A stretch of 41,273 nucleotides of DNA from Actinomadura sp. KC06 (GTDB taxonomy: Bacteria > Actinomycetota > Actinomycetes > Streptosporangiales > Streptosporangiaceae): the NCBI RefSeq assembly GCF_004348735.1, contig NZ_SMKT01000075.1, positions 1-41,273 on the forward strand, given 5' to 3'. This document shows positions 26,015 through 35,152 of the stretch, in pieces. How positions within the stretch are numbered: the first letter of the stretch is position 1; the number at the start of each line of letters is the position of its first letter. The position numbers and the translations under genes were made by a program. The notes under the pieces are model-generated. The model did not search any database, had not been told where the DNA came from, and worked only from the letters and a program-made list of their open reading frames with translations.

Positions 26015-27019
26015 TCACTTCTCGCGGACGGCCCGGATCGACTCCTTCAGCGAGCTGACCGTGCTCAGGACGGCGGTGGGCTCGTAGCCGCAGTGCGCCA
26101 TGCAGTTGGCGCAGCGCGGGTCGCGGCCTCGTCCGTAGGCGTCCCAGTCGGTCTCCTCGATGAGCTCCTTGTAGGTCTGGGCGTAGCCGTCCGACATCAG
26201 GTAGCAGGGACGCTGCCAGCCGAACAAGGAATAGGACGGGATTCCCCACGCGGTGCACGCGAAATCCGCCTTGCCTTCCAGGAAGTCCAGGAAGAGCGGG
26301 GAGTGATTGAAGCGCCAGCGCTTGCGGCGTCCGTCCGCGAACGCCTTGCGGAACAGTTCCCTGGTCTCCTGGACGCCGAGGAAATGCTCCTGGTCGGGCG
26401 CCTTCTCGTACGCGTACGCCGGCGAGATCATCATCTCGTCGATCTTGAGGTCGTCGTTGAGGTAATTGAGGACGTCGATGACCGTCTGCGGTGTGTCGGT
26501 GTTGAAGAACGTCGTGTTCGTCGTCACGCGGAAACCGCGCCGCTGGCATTCCTTGATGGCGGCGACCGCGTCATCGAAGACGCCTTCCTTGCAGACGGAC
26601 GCGTCGTGCCGCTCTTTCAGCCCGTCGATGTGCACCGCCCACGCGAAGTACGGCGACGGCTTGAACTTGTCGAGCTTCTTCGGGATGAGCAGCGCGTTCG
26701 TGCACAGGAAGACGAACTTCTTCATCTTGACGAGCTCGCCGACGATCTCGTCGATCTGCGGGTGCATGAGCGGTTCGCCGCCCGCGATCGACACCATCGG
26801 GGCGCCGCTCTCCTTGATGGCGGCGATGGCCTGCTCGACCGGCATCCGTTTCTTCAGGATGTCGTGCGTGTGCTGGATCTTGCCGCATCCGGCGCACGCG
26901 AGATTGCACGCGAAGAGCGGTTCGAGTTCGACGATGAGAGGGAACTTGTCCCTGCCGCGAATCTTGTTGCGGAGGATATAGCTTCCGATGCGGACGCTTT
27001 GACGAAGCGGCATGCTCAT
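26015..27019 (-). CDS. hpnH: HpnH, radical SAM adenosylhopene synthase
   Basis: A 334-residue radical SAM enzyme that attaches a 5'-deoxyadenosyl group to hopene (diploptene), the first step to C35 hopanoids. Cys38, Cys42 and Cys45 (FACNLACAGC) bind the cluster; SIAGGEPLMHP is the SAM motif. More Cys residues lie in the C-terminal CANCMAHCGYEPTA, characteristic of HpnH. ATG at 27019 has AAGGAGGT 9 nt upstream and overlaps the stop of shc (ATGA). Last gene of the hopanoid operon; HpnG, which should act next, is not in the window. Confidence 0.95.
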   Translation of the reverse strand: MSMPLRQSVRIGSYILRNKIRGRDKFPLIVELEPLFACNLACAGCGKIQHTHDILKKRMPVEQAIAAIKESGAPMVSIAGGEPLMHPQIDEIVGELVKMKKFVFLCTNALLIPKKLDKFKPSPYFAWAVHIDGLKERHDASVCKEGVFDDAVAAIKECQRRGFRVTTNTTFFNTDTPQTVIDVLNYLNDDLKIDEMMISPAYAYEKAPDQEHFLGVQETRELFRKAFADGRRKRWRFNHSPLFLDFLEGKADFACTAWGIPSYSLFGWQRPCYLMSDGYAQTYKELIEETDWDAYGRGRDPRCANCMAHCGYEPTAVLSTVSSLKESIRAVREK

Positions 27020-28890
27020 GATGGTCGGACCTCCTTGGACAGATAGCGGCCGAGCGCGCTGATCGGGAAGACCAGCCGGTAGAGGTGGTAGTTGATGTAG
27101 AAGTCGCCGGGGAAACCGGTGCCGGTGTACTGGTCCTCGTCCCAGGTCCCGTCGGGGCGCTGGTTGTCGACGAGCCAGCGGACGCCGGCGTCCACGGCCG
27201 GGGAGCGTTCGCCGGCGGCCAGCAGCGCCAACAGCGCCCAGGCCGTCTGCGACGCCGTCGACTCGCCCCGCCCGACCCAGGACGGGTCGTCGTAGGAGCG
27301 CAGGTCCTCGCCCCAGCCGCCGTCGTCGTTCTGATGCTGCTCCAGCCACGCCACCGCGCGACGGATCGCGGGTTTGCCCCGGCCGACCCCTGCCGCGACC
27401 AGCGCCGGGACGACGCTGCCCGTCCCGTACACGTGGTTGGCTCCCCAGCGTCCGAACCACGACCCGTCCGCCTCCTGGGCCTTCAGCAGCCAGACAACGG
27501 CCCGCTTGACGGTCGGCGACTCCGCGAGGCCCTCGCCGCAGAGCGCCTCCACGACGTGCGCGGTGACGTCCGCGGACGGCGGGTCGATGACCGCGCCGAA
27601 GTCGCAGAACGGCAGCTTGTTGCAGAGGTCCTGGGTGTTGTCGGCGTCGAAGGCCCCGTAGCCGCCGTCGCGGGACGCCATGCCCTCCAGCCAGCGGACG
27701 GCCCGCCCGATCGGTGCCTCGGCCTCCGGGAAGTCGACCTTCCGCAGCGCGAGGATCACCTCGGCGGTGTCGTCGGTGTCGGGGTAGACGTCGTTGTCGA
27801 ACTCGAACGCCCAGCCGCCCGGCGCGAGCCCTGGCCGCCGCACCGACCAGTCCCCCGGCCCGCGGACCTCCTCGCCGACGACCCACGCGGCGGCGCGCCG
27901 CAGCGCCGGGTCGTCCGCGGGCGCGCCCGCGTCGCCGAGCGCGTTCATGGCCAGGACGGTGTCCCAGACCGGGGACTGGCACGCCTCCAGCCTGCGGCCC
28001 TTCTCGTCCCGGATCGTGAAGCGTTCCAAACCGTCCAGCCCGCGCCGGATGACCGGATGGTCGAGGCCGTAGCCGAGCTCGTGCAGCGCCATCAGCGAGT
28101 ACACCCACGGCGGCTGGATCCCGCCCCAGCAGCCGTCCGCCTCCTGCCGGGCGATGATCCAGTCGGCGGCGCGGCGCATCGCCGCCGTCCGCAGCGGCCG
28201 CACCGGGCGCTTCTCGTACACGTGCAGGACGCGGTCGAGGCCGTTGAAGAACCGTCCCCAGCCCTTCTCGTCCTTCACCGGACGGACGCCGCTGCGCAGC
28301 TCGGGCAGGTCGAACGGCAGCGCCCGGACGGGACGCAGCGACCCGAGCACGGTCAGCGGCACGATCGTCTGCCGCGCCCAGCACGCCCAGTCGTACACGT
28401 TCAGCGGGACGCGCTTCGGCAGGTACATCAGCTCGGGCGGCATGACGGGCAGGTCGTCCCACGACCACTGCCCGAACAGGGCCAGCCAGATCCGGGTGAA
28501 CACGCGGGTGGCCTCGATGCCGCCCGCGTCCCGCGCGTACTTCGCCGCCCGGCGCATGTGGTCGGCGTCCACGGGGTCGCCCGCGAGGCGCAGCGCGACG
28601 TACGCCTCCACCGTCGTGGACAGGTCGGGCGGCCCGCCGTGGAAGTTCGCCCACGTCCCGTCCTCGCGCTGCCGCGAGCGGACCCAGCGCGCCGCCTCCG
28701 CCGTCTCGCTCTCGGACCGGATGCCGAGGAACTGGCGGAGCAGCAGGTCCTCGGCGTCCATGGTCACGTTGGTCTCCAGCTCGCCCTTCCACCAGCCCTC
28801 GGGCGACTGCAGGCCGAGCAGATGGTCGCGGGCCGCGCCGGCGGCGGCAGCGGCGGCACCGGTGAGTCCGGACACGTCGGTCGTTGTCAT
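27016..28890 (-). CDS. shc: Squalene-hopene cyclase
   Basis: A 624-residue class II triterpene cyclase converting squalene to hopene and hopanol at the membrane. The protonating DXDD motif is Asp371-Thr-Asp-Asp374. Several QW repeats are visible (for example QREDGTWANFHGG, QEADGSWFGRWG, QNDDGGWGEDLRS, QRPDGTWDEDQYTG) and GFPGDFYINYHLYR lies near the C-terminus. Length is normal for the family. ATG at 28890 has GAGGAG about 7 nt upstream. It lies between the polyprenyl synthase gene and hpnH on the same transcript. Confidence 0.97.
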   Translation of the reverse strand: MTTTDVSGLTGAAAAAAGAARDHLLGLQSPEGWWKGELETNVTMDAEDLLLRQFLGIRSESETAEAARWVRSRQREDGTWANFHGGPPDLSTTVEAYVALRLAGDPVDADHMRRAAKYARDAGGIEATRVFTRIWLALFGQWSWDDLPVMPPELMYLPKRVPLNVYDWACWARQTIVPLTVLGSLRPVRALPFDLPELRSGVRPVKDEKGWGRFFNGLDRVLHVYEKRPVRPLRTAAMRRAADWIIARQEADGCWGGIQPPWVYSLMALHELGYGLDHPVIRRGLDGLERFTIRDEKGRRLEACQSPVWDTVLAMNALGDAGAPADDPALRRAAAWVVGEEVRGPGDWSVRRPGLAPGGWAFEFDNDVYPDTDDTAEVILALRKVDFPEAEAPIGRAVRWLEGMASRDGGYGAFDADNTQDLCNKLPFCDFGAVIDPPSADVTAHVVEALCGEGLAESPTVKRAVVWLLKAQEADGSWFGRWGANHVYGTGSVVPALVAAGVGRGKPAIRRAVAWLEQHQNDDGGWGEDLRSYDDPSWVGRGESTASQTAWALLALLAAGERSPAVDAGVRWLVDNQRPDGTWDEDQYTGTGFPGDFYINYHLYRLVFPISALGRYLSKEVRPS

Positions 28891-28919
28891 ACAGCGCTCC
28901 TCTTCCGCGTATGGGGGGT

Positions 28920-29930
28920 TCAGTGGTCCCGGGAGGTGACGAAAAGGGCGATGTCGCGGAATTCGGCGCGGACGTGGTCGTCCATGCCGGAGTCGGCGAG
29001 CCGCTTCTCCGCCGACGCGATCCGGCGGTCCGCCTCGGCCGCGGCCCATTCCCGTCCGCCGGCCGCCTCGACCAGCCGCGCCATCTCCCGCAGGACGTCC
29101 TCCGGCTGCGGCCCCGGAAGGGCGTACAGCTCGGCGAGACGCTCCGACGCGGCGGTCCCGGCGGTCAGCGCGAACACGACGGGCAGCGACTTCTTGCGGG
29201 CCCGCAGGTCGGCCAGCACCGGCTTGCCGGTCGTGGCCGGGCTGCCCCAGATGCCGAGCAGGTCGTCCACGAGCTGGAACGCCAGGCCCATCTCGGTCCC
29301 GAACCCGGTCAGCGCGGTGACCAGCCGGGTCGGCCCCTCGCCGAGCATCGCCCCGATCGAGCAGGCGCAGGCGAGCAGCGCGCCGGTCTTGTCGGCCGCC
29401 ATCGTCAGGCACTCGTCGAGGGTGACGTCGTCGCGCTGCTCGAACCCGAGGTCGAGCGCCTGGCCGGAGATGAGCCGCTGCGTCGCGGCGGTCAGGGCGC
29501 GCGCCGCCCAGTGCGCGCCGCGCGTCTGCTCCTCAAGCAGCAGCTCCTCGGACAGCGCCAGCAGCGCGTCGCCGCCGAGGATCGCGGCGGACGGGCCGAA
29601 CACCGTCCACGCGGCGGGACGGTGCCTGCGGGTCCGGTCGCCGTCCATGATGTCGTCGTGCAGCAGCGAGAACGCGTGCACGAACTCGACGGCGACCGCG
29701 CCCGGCAGCGCGGTCTCGTAGGGGGTCCCGGCGGCGCGGGCCGACAGCAGCGCCAGCGCCGGGCGCAGCGCCTTCCCGCCGGCGGCGGCCGGACGGCCCT
29801 GCTCGTCGGTCCAGCCGAGGTGGTAGGCGACGACGCGGCGGGTCCACGGGTCGAGCCGTTCGGCGGACGCGCGCATCGCCCGGTCCACCAGCGCGCGCCC
29901 GTCCGTCATCGAGGCAGGCACGGCGGTCAT
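28920..29930 (-). CDS. Polyprenyl diphosphate synthase of the hopanoid operon
   Basis: A 336-residue trans-prenyltransferase probably supplying farnesyl diphosphate for squalene formation. The first Asp-rich motif is DDIMD (LLHDDIMDGDRTRRH); the second is DDLLGIWG, usual for actinobacterial enzymes, but followed by Ser where many have Asp. GKALRPALALLSA is the conserved N-terminal block. The ATG overlaps the hpnE stop. Streptomyces hopanoid clusters carry an equivalent gene at this place. A geranylgeranyl product is possible. Confidence 0.9.
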   Translation of the reverse strand: MTAVPASMTDGRALVDRAMRASAERLDPWTRRVVAYHLGWTDEQGRPAAAGGKALRPALALLSARAAGTPYETALPGAVAVEFVHAFSLLHDDIMDGDRTRRHRPAAWTVFGPSAAILGGDALLALSEELLLEEQTRGAHWAARALTAATQRLISGQALDLGFEQRDDVTLDECLTMAADKTGALLACACSIGAMLGEGPTRLVTALTGFGTEMGLAFQLVDDLLGIWGSPATTGKPVLADLRARKKSLPVVFALTAGTAASERLAELYALPGPQPEDVLREMARLVEAAGGREWAAAEADRRIASAEKRLADSGMDDHVRAEFRDIALFVTSRDH

Positions 29931-31297
29931 CGGGGGCTCACCCCCGCGCCGGCGCCCACGTCGGCGCCCGTCCCGGTCAGATGCCGCCGGACCAGCCGGG
30001 CGGCGCTGAGACCACTGCGCACTGCTCCCTCCATCGTGTCGGGCCAGCCCGTGTCCGTCCACGCGCCGGCGAGGAACAGCCACGGCAGCCGGGTCGCGGA
30101 CGCGGGGCGCAGCGCGCCGCTGCCGGGGCTCTGGCGGAATGTGGCGTGCCGTTCCCGCGTCACGAAGAAGTCGGTGACGCGGGCGCGGCGGGCGGCCGGG
30201 AACAGCCGCTCCAGCGCGGCGAGGTAGACCTCGCGCAGCTCGGCGGTGGGCGTGTCGATCCAGCGGTCGGCCGCCGACACCGACACCGCCAGGTACTGGC
30301 CGGACGGCAGGCCGCTGATCGCCGTCCGGTCGAAGACCCACTGGACGGGCGAGTCGATCGCGGCGACGAACGGCTCGTCCAGCACCGGCCGGTCGTAGAC
30401 GACATGAACGTTGACGATCGGGCTCGACCCGAGCCCCGCCCACTCCGCCCGGTCCGGGCACGCGTCCGCCGGGACGAGCGAGGACGCGACCCGGTGCGGC
30501 ACCGCGACCACGACGGCGTCCGCGCTCACCGGCTCGCCGTTCACGACGAGCTTCGGCCCGTCCTCGATCGCCGTGACCTTCGCGCCGAGCCGGACGAGCC
30601 CCCCGCTCTCCTCGATCCGCGCCGCCGCGATCGTGCCGTGCAGCTCCCCGAGCGGCACGGACGGGACGCCGATGTCGGCGGCGTCGGACCGGCCGAGCAG
30701 CGCCGTCTGGCACACGAACGCGGCGGGCCCGAGCGCGGCCTCGTCCAGCTTCATGTTCAGGGCCGCCGTGACGAACAGCTCCCACAGCGCGTGCCGGGCC
30801 CGCTCGCGCTGGCCGTGGACGGCGAGCCAGCCGCCCATGCTCGACCCGTCGAGCGCCGGGTCGTCCGGGTCGAGCCGGTCGAGCGCCAGCGACGCGCGGA
30901 CGGCGCGCAGCCGGTCGCCCGGCGAAAGCAGCGCGTACCGCGCGAGCGCGGGCATCAGGTGCAGCGGCCCCGGCGCCTTGGCCCGGCGCAGCCGCCCGCC
31001 GTGGCCCTCCGGGGTGAGGACGCGGACGTCGAAGCGGTCCTGGACGCGCACCTTGTCCTCCGCGCCCAGCCGCCCGAGAAGCCCCTGGTAGGCGGTGCAG
31101 CATTTCAGGAAGATGTGCTGCCCGTTGTCGACGGTGAGGCCGTCGCGTTCGAAGGAGTGCGTGGCGCCGCCGAGCCGGGGCCGCGCCTCGTAGACCGTCG
31201 CGCGCAGCCCGGCCTCTTGCAGCGCCAGCGCGGCCGTGATCCCCGCGAGCCCGCCGCCGACGACCGCGACGTGCCCGTCCCCCGCCGCGGGGCTCAT
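29927..31297 (-). CDS. hpnE: HpnE, FAD-dependent hydroxysqualene reductase
   Basis: A 456-residue flavoprotein of the phytoene desaturase family. The FAD loop is VAVVGGGLAGITAALALQEA, with YEARPRLGGATHSF after it; the C-terminal WLFLAGAWTDTGWPDTMEGA is the second FAD-contact block. In the HpnCDE route it reduces hydroxysqualene to squalene. ATGA overlaps link it to both hpnD and the prenyl synthase gene. Confidence 0.93.
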   Translation of the reverse strand: MSPAAGDGHVAVVGGGLAGITAALALQEAGLRATVYEARPRLGGATHSFERDGLTVDNGQHIFLKCCTAYQGLLGRLGAEDKVRVQDRFDVRVLTPEGHGGRLRRAKAPGPLHLMPALARYALLSPGDRLRAVRASLALDRLDPDDPALDGSSMGGWLAVHGQRERARHALWELFVTAALNMKLDEAALGPAAFVCQTALLGRSDAADIGVPSVPLGELHGTIAAARIEESGGLVRLGAKVTAIEDGPKLVVNGEPVSADAVVVAVPHRVASSLVPADACPDRAEWAGLGSSPIVNVHVVYDRPVLDEPFVAAIDSPVQWVFDRTAISGLPSGQYLAVSVSAADRWIDTPTAELREVYLAALERLFPAARRARVTDFFVTRERHATFRQSPGSGALRPASATRLPWLFLAGAWTDTGWPDTMEGAVRSGLSAARLVRRHLTGTGADVGAGAGVSPR

Positions 31298-32154
31298 CGG
31301 TGGATCCCCGCCATCGCCTTGGCGGACACCGTGGCCTTCTCCCAGGCCGGCAGCGACGTCCGGGTCTGCAGCGCGGCGAGCGGATCGGCCCTGATGCGTT
31401 TCAGGAGCTGCCGGTAGATGCCCGCCATCGCTCCGGCGCAGGCGGCGCTGCGGCGGTCGAGCATCGGCAGCAGTTGCAGCCCCGTCTCGTACCATTCGGC
31501 CGCCCGCGACGCCTGGAACCTTACGAGGGAGACGAGGTGGTCGGGCGGGTCGGTGAACTGACCTGACTCGTCCAGGTGCAGGGTGCAGCCGAACCTGGCG
31601 AGGTCTTTGGCGGGGAGGTAGACGCGGCCGCTCAGGCCGTCCTCCCGGACGTCCCGCAGGATGTTCGTCAGCTGCAGCGCGACGCCGAGCGCGTCGGCGC
31701 GCGGCCCGGCCGTGCCGGGGTCGGACGTGCCGAACACGCCGAGCGACAGCCGCCCGACGGCGCCCGCGACGCACCGGCAGTACCAGAGCAGGTCGTCGAA
31801 CGTGTCGTAGGTCTCGCCGCGGACGTCGGCCTCGCAGCCGTCGATGAGCTCGCCGAACGCCTCCAGCGGGATGGGGTGGCGGCGCGCCGCGTCCGCCAGC
31901 GCCACCAGCACGGGATCGGACGGGTCGCCGCCCGGGTCGGCGAGCCGCGCGCGCTCCTCCGCCAGCTTCTCCAGCCGGGTCGCGGCGGGCGCGTCATGGT
32001 CGTCGCCGATGTCGTCGATCCGGCGCGCGAACGCGTAGACGGCGCTCAGGGCGCGCCGCTTCGGCGGGGGCAGCAGGCGGATCCCGTACGAGAAGTTGCG
32101 CGCCTGCGAGCGCACCACGTCCTCGCAGTGCCGGTACGCGCTGGCTTCGTCCAT
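31294..32154 (-). CDS. hpnD: HpnD, presqualene diphosphate synthase
   Basis: A 286-residue squalene/phytoene synthase family enzyme joining two farnesyl diphosphates to presqualene diphosphate. Asp-rich motifs are FARRIDDIGDD and LTNILRDVREDGLSGRVYLP. The opening SQARNFSYGIRLLPPPKRRA fits HpnD. ATG at 32154 lies 4 nt after the hpnC stop, with GGAG and GAGGAG sites overlapping the end of hpnC. Confidence 0.92.
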   Translation of the reverse strand: MDEASAYRHCEDVVRSQARNFSYGIRLLPPPKRRALSAVYAFARRIDDIGDDHDAPAATRLEKLAEERARLADPGGDPSDPVLVALADAARRHPIPLEAFGELIDGCEADVRGETYDTFDDLLWYCRCVAGAVGRLSLGVFGTSDPGTAGPRADALGVALQLTNILRDVREDGLSGRVYLPAKDLARFGCTLHLDESGQFTDPPDHLVSLVRFQASRAAEWYETGLQLLPMLDRRSAACAGAMAGIYRQLLKRIRADPLAALQTRTSLPAWEKATVSAKAMAGIHR

Positions 32155-32158
32155 CTCC

Positions 32159-33016
32159 TCATCTCCTTCCCAGAGTCCGCGACCACTCGAGGAGGAGCCG
32201 CGGTTTTCTCGGTCGTGACGGGCCGCCCAGCACGTCGTACGCGTTCTTGTCCAATGCCGCCAGCGCCGCGAGTCCGCCCGCCACGTAGCCGGCGACGGCC
32301 ACGCGCGCGAATCCGCGGAGCCGGACGGTCAGGTCCGCTCCTTCGTCAAGTAGTTCCCGCGCCCGCCGCGCCTGGAGCGCGACGACGCCGCGCAGCCGGG
32401 TCGGCGTGACGGCGGCGTCGAGATCGCTCTCCGCGCAGCCGAACCGGCGGAGGTCGTCCTGCGGGAGGTAGATCCGGCCGTTGCGGCGGTCTTCGCCGAC
32501 GTCCTGGCAGTGCTCGATGATCTGCAGCGCCGTGCACACCTTGTCGGAGAGGCGGAGCCGGTCCGGGGTGGCGGCGCCGAACACGTACAGGACGATGTGC
32601 CCCACGGGGTCGGCGGACAGGGTGCAGTAGTCGAGCAGGTCGTCGAAAGTCGTGTACCGGGAGACCTCCTGGTCCTGCCGGTTGGCCCGCAGGAGGCGGC
32701 GGAACGGCTCGGCCGGGATCCCGCAGCCGGTGATCGTGCGGGCCAGGTTGCGCATCGCCGGGAGCTCCGGGCGCGCGCCCGCGTAGACGCGGTCGAGGTC
32801 GCGTTCGACCGCGTCGAGGAGTCCGGCCCGCTCGCCGGGGGGCGCCTCGTCCCCGATGTCGTCCACGAGCCGGGCATAGCCGTACACGTTCAGCAGGTGC
32901 GCGCGATGGCGTGCCGGAAGGAGCCGGCTGGCGACGGGAAAGTTCTCCCCCGTCTGCAGTTCATCGCGAGAACGGCGTTCCTCTGTCTCGTTCCACAAAC
33001 GCTCACTGACGGACAT
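32159..33016 (-). CDS. hpnC: HpnC, hydroxysqualene synthase
   Basis: A 285-residue squalene/phytoene synthase paralogue that converts presqualene diphosphate to hydroxysqualene. It shows GENFPVASRLLPARHRAHLL, the Asp motif RLVDDIGDE and a second motif IIEHCQDVGEDRRNGRIYLP, which is His/Gln-modified as in HpnC. First gene of the six-gene hopanoid operon. ATG at 33016 has AAGGAA about 5 nt upstream; an in-frame extension to 33157 lacks a site. Confidence 0.92.
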   Translation of the reverse strand: MSVSERLWNETEERRSRDELQTGENFPVASRLLPARHRAHLLNVYGYARLVDDIGDEAPPGERAGLLDAVERDLDRVYAGARPELPAMRNLARTITGCGIPAEPFRRLLRANRQDQEVSRYTTFDDLLDYCTLSADPVGHIVLYVFGAATPDRLRLSDKVCTALQIIEHCQDVGEDRRNGRIYLPQDDLRRFGCAESDLDAAVTPTRLRGVVALQARRARELLDEGADLTVRLRGFARVAVAGYVAGGLAALAALDKNAYDVLGGPSRPRKPRLLLEWSRTLGRR

Positions 33017-33067
33017 GGCGTTCCTTCGAGGGCGGCGGTGGTGCGGGGCGTTCGAACATGCCCGATA

Positions 33068-33096
33068 ACCGGGTGCCCGCCCGGTAAACACGGGCA
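33068..33096 (-). promoter_or_regulatory. Two interleaved hairpins in the hpnC leader
   Basis: In the leader RNA sense, TGCCCG (33091-33096) can pair with CGGGCA (33074-33079), and ACCGGG (33080-33085) with CCCGGT (33068-33073). The arms interleave, so only one stem can form at a time. They lie about 52 nt upstream of the hpnC start. Short GC arms arise by chance, so a regulatory role is speculative. Confidence 0.3.
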
Positions 33097-33162
33097 ACGA
33101 GGGTCCTGTGGCGTACGTCCCCTGGTAACCGCGTGGACCCTCCTGAATATCCGTCATTTATG

Positions 33163-33191
33163 AATATAGACCGGAAGTGGTCAGACGGGAA
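33163..33191 (-). promoter_or_regulatory. Candidate promoter of the hopanoid operon
   Basis: On the minus strand TTCCCG (33186-33191) and TATATT (33163-33168) are 17 bp apart, in an AT-rich patch about 147 nt before hpnC. The -10 is good, the -35 weak. Confidence 0.35.
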
Positions 33192-33299
33192 TATGTGATC
33201 CACGAGACATGCGAGCGCCGTTTGCCAAGGCTCATTCCCGGGCAGCGAGCACGGAACGGTACAGCAGTGGCCAAATAAGGCGATGACCGGCGGAAACGG

Positions 33300-34184
33300 T
33301 CAGTAAGTGGCGAGGATGCCGGCGAGAATCCGGCTCGTGTGCTCGGGCGGGGCGGCCTCGGTGACGAGCGTGTTGAACACGTGCCAGTGCCGTTCGATCT
33401 CCACCCGGCGGACGGGGTAGAGCGCGCTGTCGGTCCGCTCCAGGTACACCATGTCCTGCAGGCCCTGCTGCGGGAACCGGACGAGCGTGAGCGGTCCGTC
33501 GCCCTCGACCCGTCCGCAGATCCCGCCGGGCGCGATCTGGACGGTGACGTTCGGCCGCTTGCACAGCTCGATGATGTGCCGGATCTGCGCGCGCATCGTG
33601 GCCGGGCCGCCGATGGGCCGCCACAGCGCCCGCTCGTCCAGGACGACCCACAGGTTGAGCGGGCGGGGCCGGCGGCGCAGGACGCGCTGCCGCCGCATCC
33701 GGAACTCGACCCGCCGCTCGACCTCGTCCTCCGGCGAGACCCGGCGGATCAGGGCGCGGGCGTACTCCTCGGACTGGAGCAGGCCGGGGACGAACTGCGG
33801 CTCGAACGTGCGGACCAGCTTCGCCGCCTGCTCGGCGGTGAGGTAGGCCCGCACCCACACCGGGACGATGTCGCCGTCGGCGTGCCACCAGGGGTGCGCC
33901 GTGGTCTGCTCGGCGAGCGCCAGCAGGGTCGTGCGCTCGTCGTCGTCCGCGCCGTAGAGGGTGAGGAGATCGGCGACGTCCTGCGCCGAGCAGCCGGAGC
34001 GGCCGAGCTCCAGCCTCGTGATCTTGGAGTCGGATCCGCCGATCGCCTTCGCCGCGGCGGCCCGGCCGATGCCGGCCGACTCGCGGAGCGCGCGAAGCCG
34101 TCGCGCCAGCAGCAGCCTGGGGACGAGGGGATCCCCGTGCGCGGCGGTGGACTGTCTTCTGCCGGTGATCGTGACGGAGGCCAA
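33300..34184 (-). CDS. XRE-family regulator with DUF5753 domain
   Basis: Helix-turn-helix (LLARRLRALRESAGIGRAAA and onward through ITRLELGR) followed by a DUF5753 ligand-like domain (AAKLVRTFEPQFVPGLLQSE, then YARALIRR). Such regulators are abundant in actinomycetes and normally sit beside a small DUF397 gene; none is seen here. The TTG at 34184 is chosen because GGAG precedes it by 5 nt; a TTG at 34199 is the longest start. Size about 294 residues. Targets unknown. Confidence 0.88.
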   Translation of the reverse strand: MASVTITGRRQSTAAHGDPLVPRLLLARRLRALRESAGIGRAAAAKAIGGSDSKITRLELGRSGCSAQDVADLLTLYGADDDERTTLLALAEQTTAHPWWHADGDIVPVWVRAYLTAEQAAKLVRTFEPQFVPGLLQSEEYARALIRRVSPEDEVERRVEFRMRRQRVLRRRPRPLNLWVVLDERALWRPIGGPATMRAQIRHIIELCKRPNVTVQIAPGGICGRVEGDGPLTLVRFPQQGLQDMVYLERTDSALYPVRRVEIERHWHVFNTLVTEAAPPEHTSRILAGILATY

Positions 34185-34342
34185 GGGGACTCCAATCAAG
34201 GGGGACGGCGTGAGCGGCCGTATCGACTATACCTTCACAGAACGCGCTGGAAAGGGAACGATCCGCGACGCTTCCGTGGAAGGTCTCCGCCTTGTGGCTC
34301 CGAAGACCGTCGATCTTTCCGTGGCGGATGGCTGGCTCCGCG

Positions 34343-35152
34343 TCAGGGTTTGCGGGCCACCCCGCACAGCGTCGGCAGGATCTCGACCTCGACGCCGACG
34401 TCCGGGCGCCACTCGTTGACCGTCACGAGCCCCGGCTCCTCGATCTCCAGCCCGTCGAAGTAGCCGGAGAGGAACTCGCGGCTGCGGAGCCGGAACGGGA
34501 TCGCCCCGGTGTCGTCGTAGGCGCGCTGCGCGGCGTTGAACGCCTCGTTGTCGTCGGTGCAGTCGTCCAGGATGAGGTAGCTGCCGGGCGGCAGGCCGCC
34601 GATCAGCCCGCGCGCGACGCGCATCGCCTCGTCGGGATCGACGATGTGCCCCATGACGTTGACGAGCAGCAGCGCGACCGGCCGCGTGAGGTCAAGGGTC
34701 TCCGCCGCCCGGTCCAGGATCGTCTTGGGATCGTGCAGGTTGCAGTCGATGTAAGCGGTGCGGCCCTCGTCCGTGCCGGTCATCAGCGCGCGCGCGTGGG
34801 CGAGGACGAGCGGGTCGTTGTCGACGTAGACGACCCTCGCCTCGGGGGCGGCGCGCTGGGCCATCTCGTGGGTGTTGTCGACCGTGGGCAGGCCCGTCCC
34901 GCAGTCCATGAACTGGCGGATGCCGCGCTCGTGGATCAGGAACCTGATCGCGCGGTCCATGAAGTAGCGGCCGGCGCGGGCGAGCGGCACGATGCCCGGG
35001 TACAGCGAGACGTACTCGTCGCCGGCGATGCGGTCGACCTCGTAGTTGTCGGTGCCGCCGAGCCAGTAGTTCCAGATCCGGGCGGACTGGGGAACGTCAG
35101 TGTTGATCTTCGTCTCGGGCCCCTGATCCGGGCCGGGGGTGCCATCGGTCAT
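34343..35152 (-). CDS. DUF574-type SAM-dependent methyltransferase
   Basis: A 269-residue actinobacterial methyltransferase-like protein. PQSARIWNYWLGGTDNYEVD is the family hallmark. FMDCGTGLPT is the SAM-binding glycine motif and VVYVDNDPLVLAHARAL the acidic ribose-binding strand. Substrate unknown. ATG at 35152 has AAAGGAG about 10 nt upstream. These genes often accompany DUF5753 regulators, as here (downstream, same strand). Confidence 0.9.
   Translation of the reverse strand: MTDGTPGPDQGPETKINTDVPQSARIWNYWLGGTDNYEVDRIAGDEYVSLYPGIVPLARAGRYFMDRAIRFLIHERGIRQFMDCGTGLPTVDNTHEMAQRAAPEARVVYVDNDPLVLAHARALMTGTDEGRTAYIDCNLHDPKTILDRAAETLDLTRPVALLLVNVMGHIVDPDEAMRVARGLIGGLPPGSYLILDDCTDDNEAFNAAQRAYDDTGAIPFRLRSREFLSGYFDGLEIEEPGLVTVNEWRPDVGVEVEILPTLCGVARKP

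Noticed and set aside
27085..29721. Plus-strand open frame of 878 codons across shc and the prenyl synthase
   Set aside because: Antisense shadow of two clear enzymes with catalytic motifs.
33068..33096. H-type pseudoknot (riboswitch-like) before hpnC
   Set aside because: The linker that must cross the first stem has zero length, so both stems cannot form together.
33300..34342. DUF397 partner gene for the DUF5753 regulator
   Set aside because: No short frame on either side shows the DUF397 WxKSSxSxxxG-type pattern.
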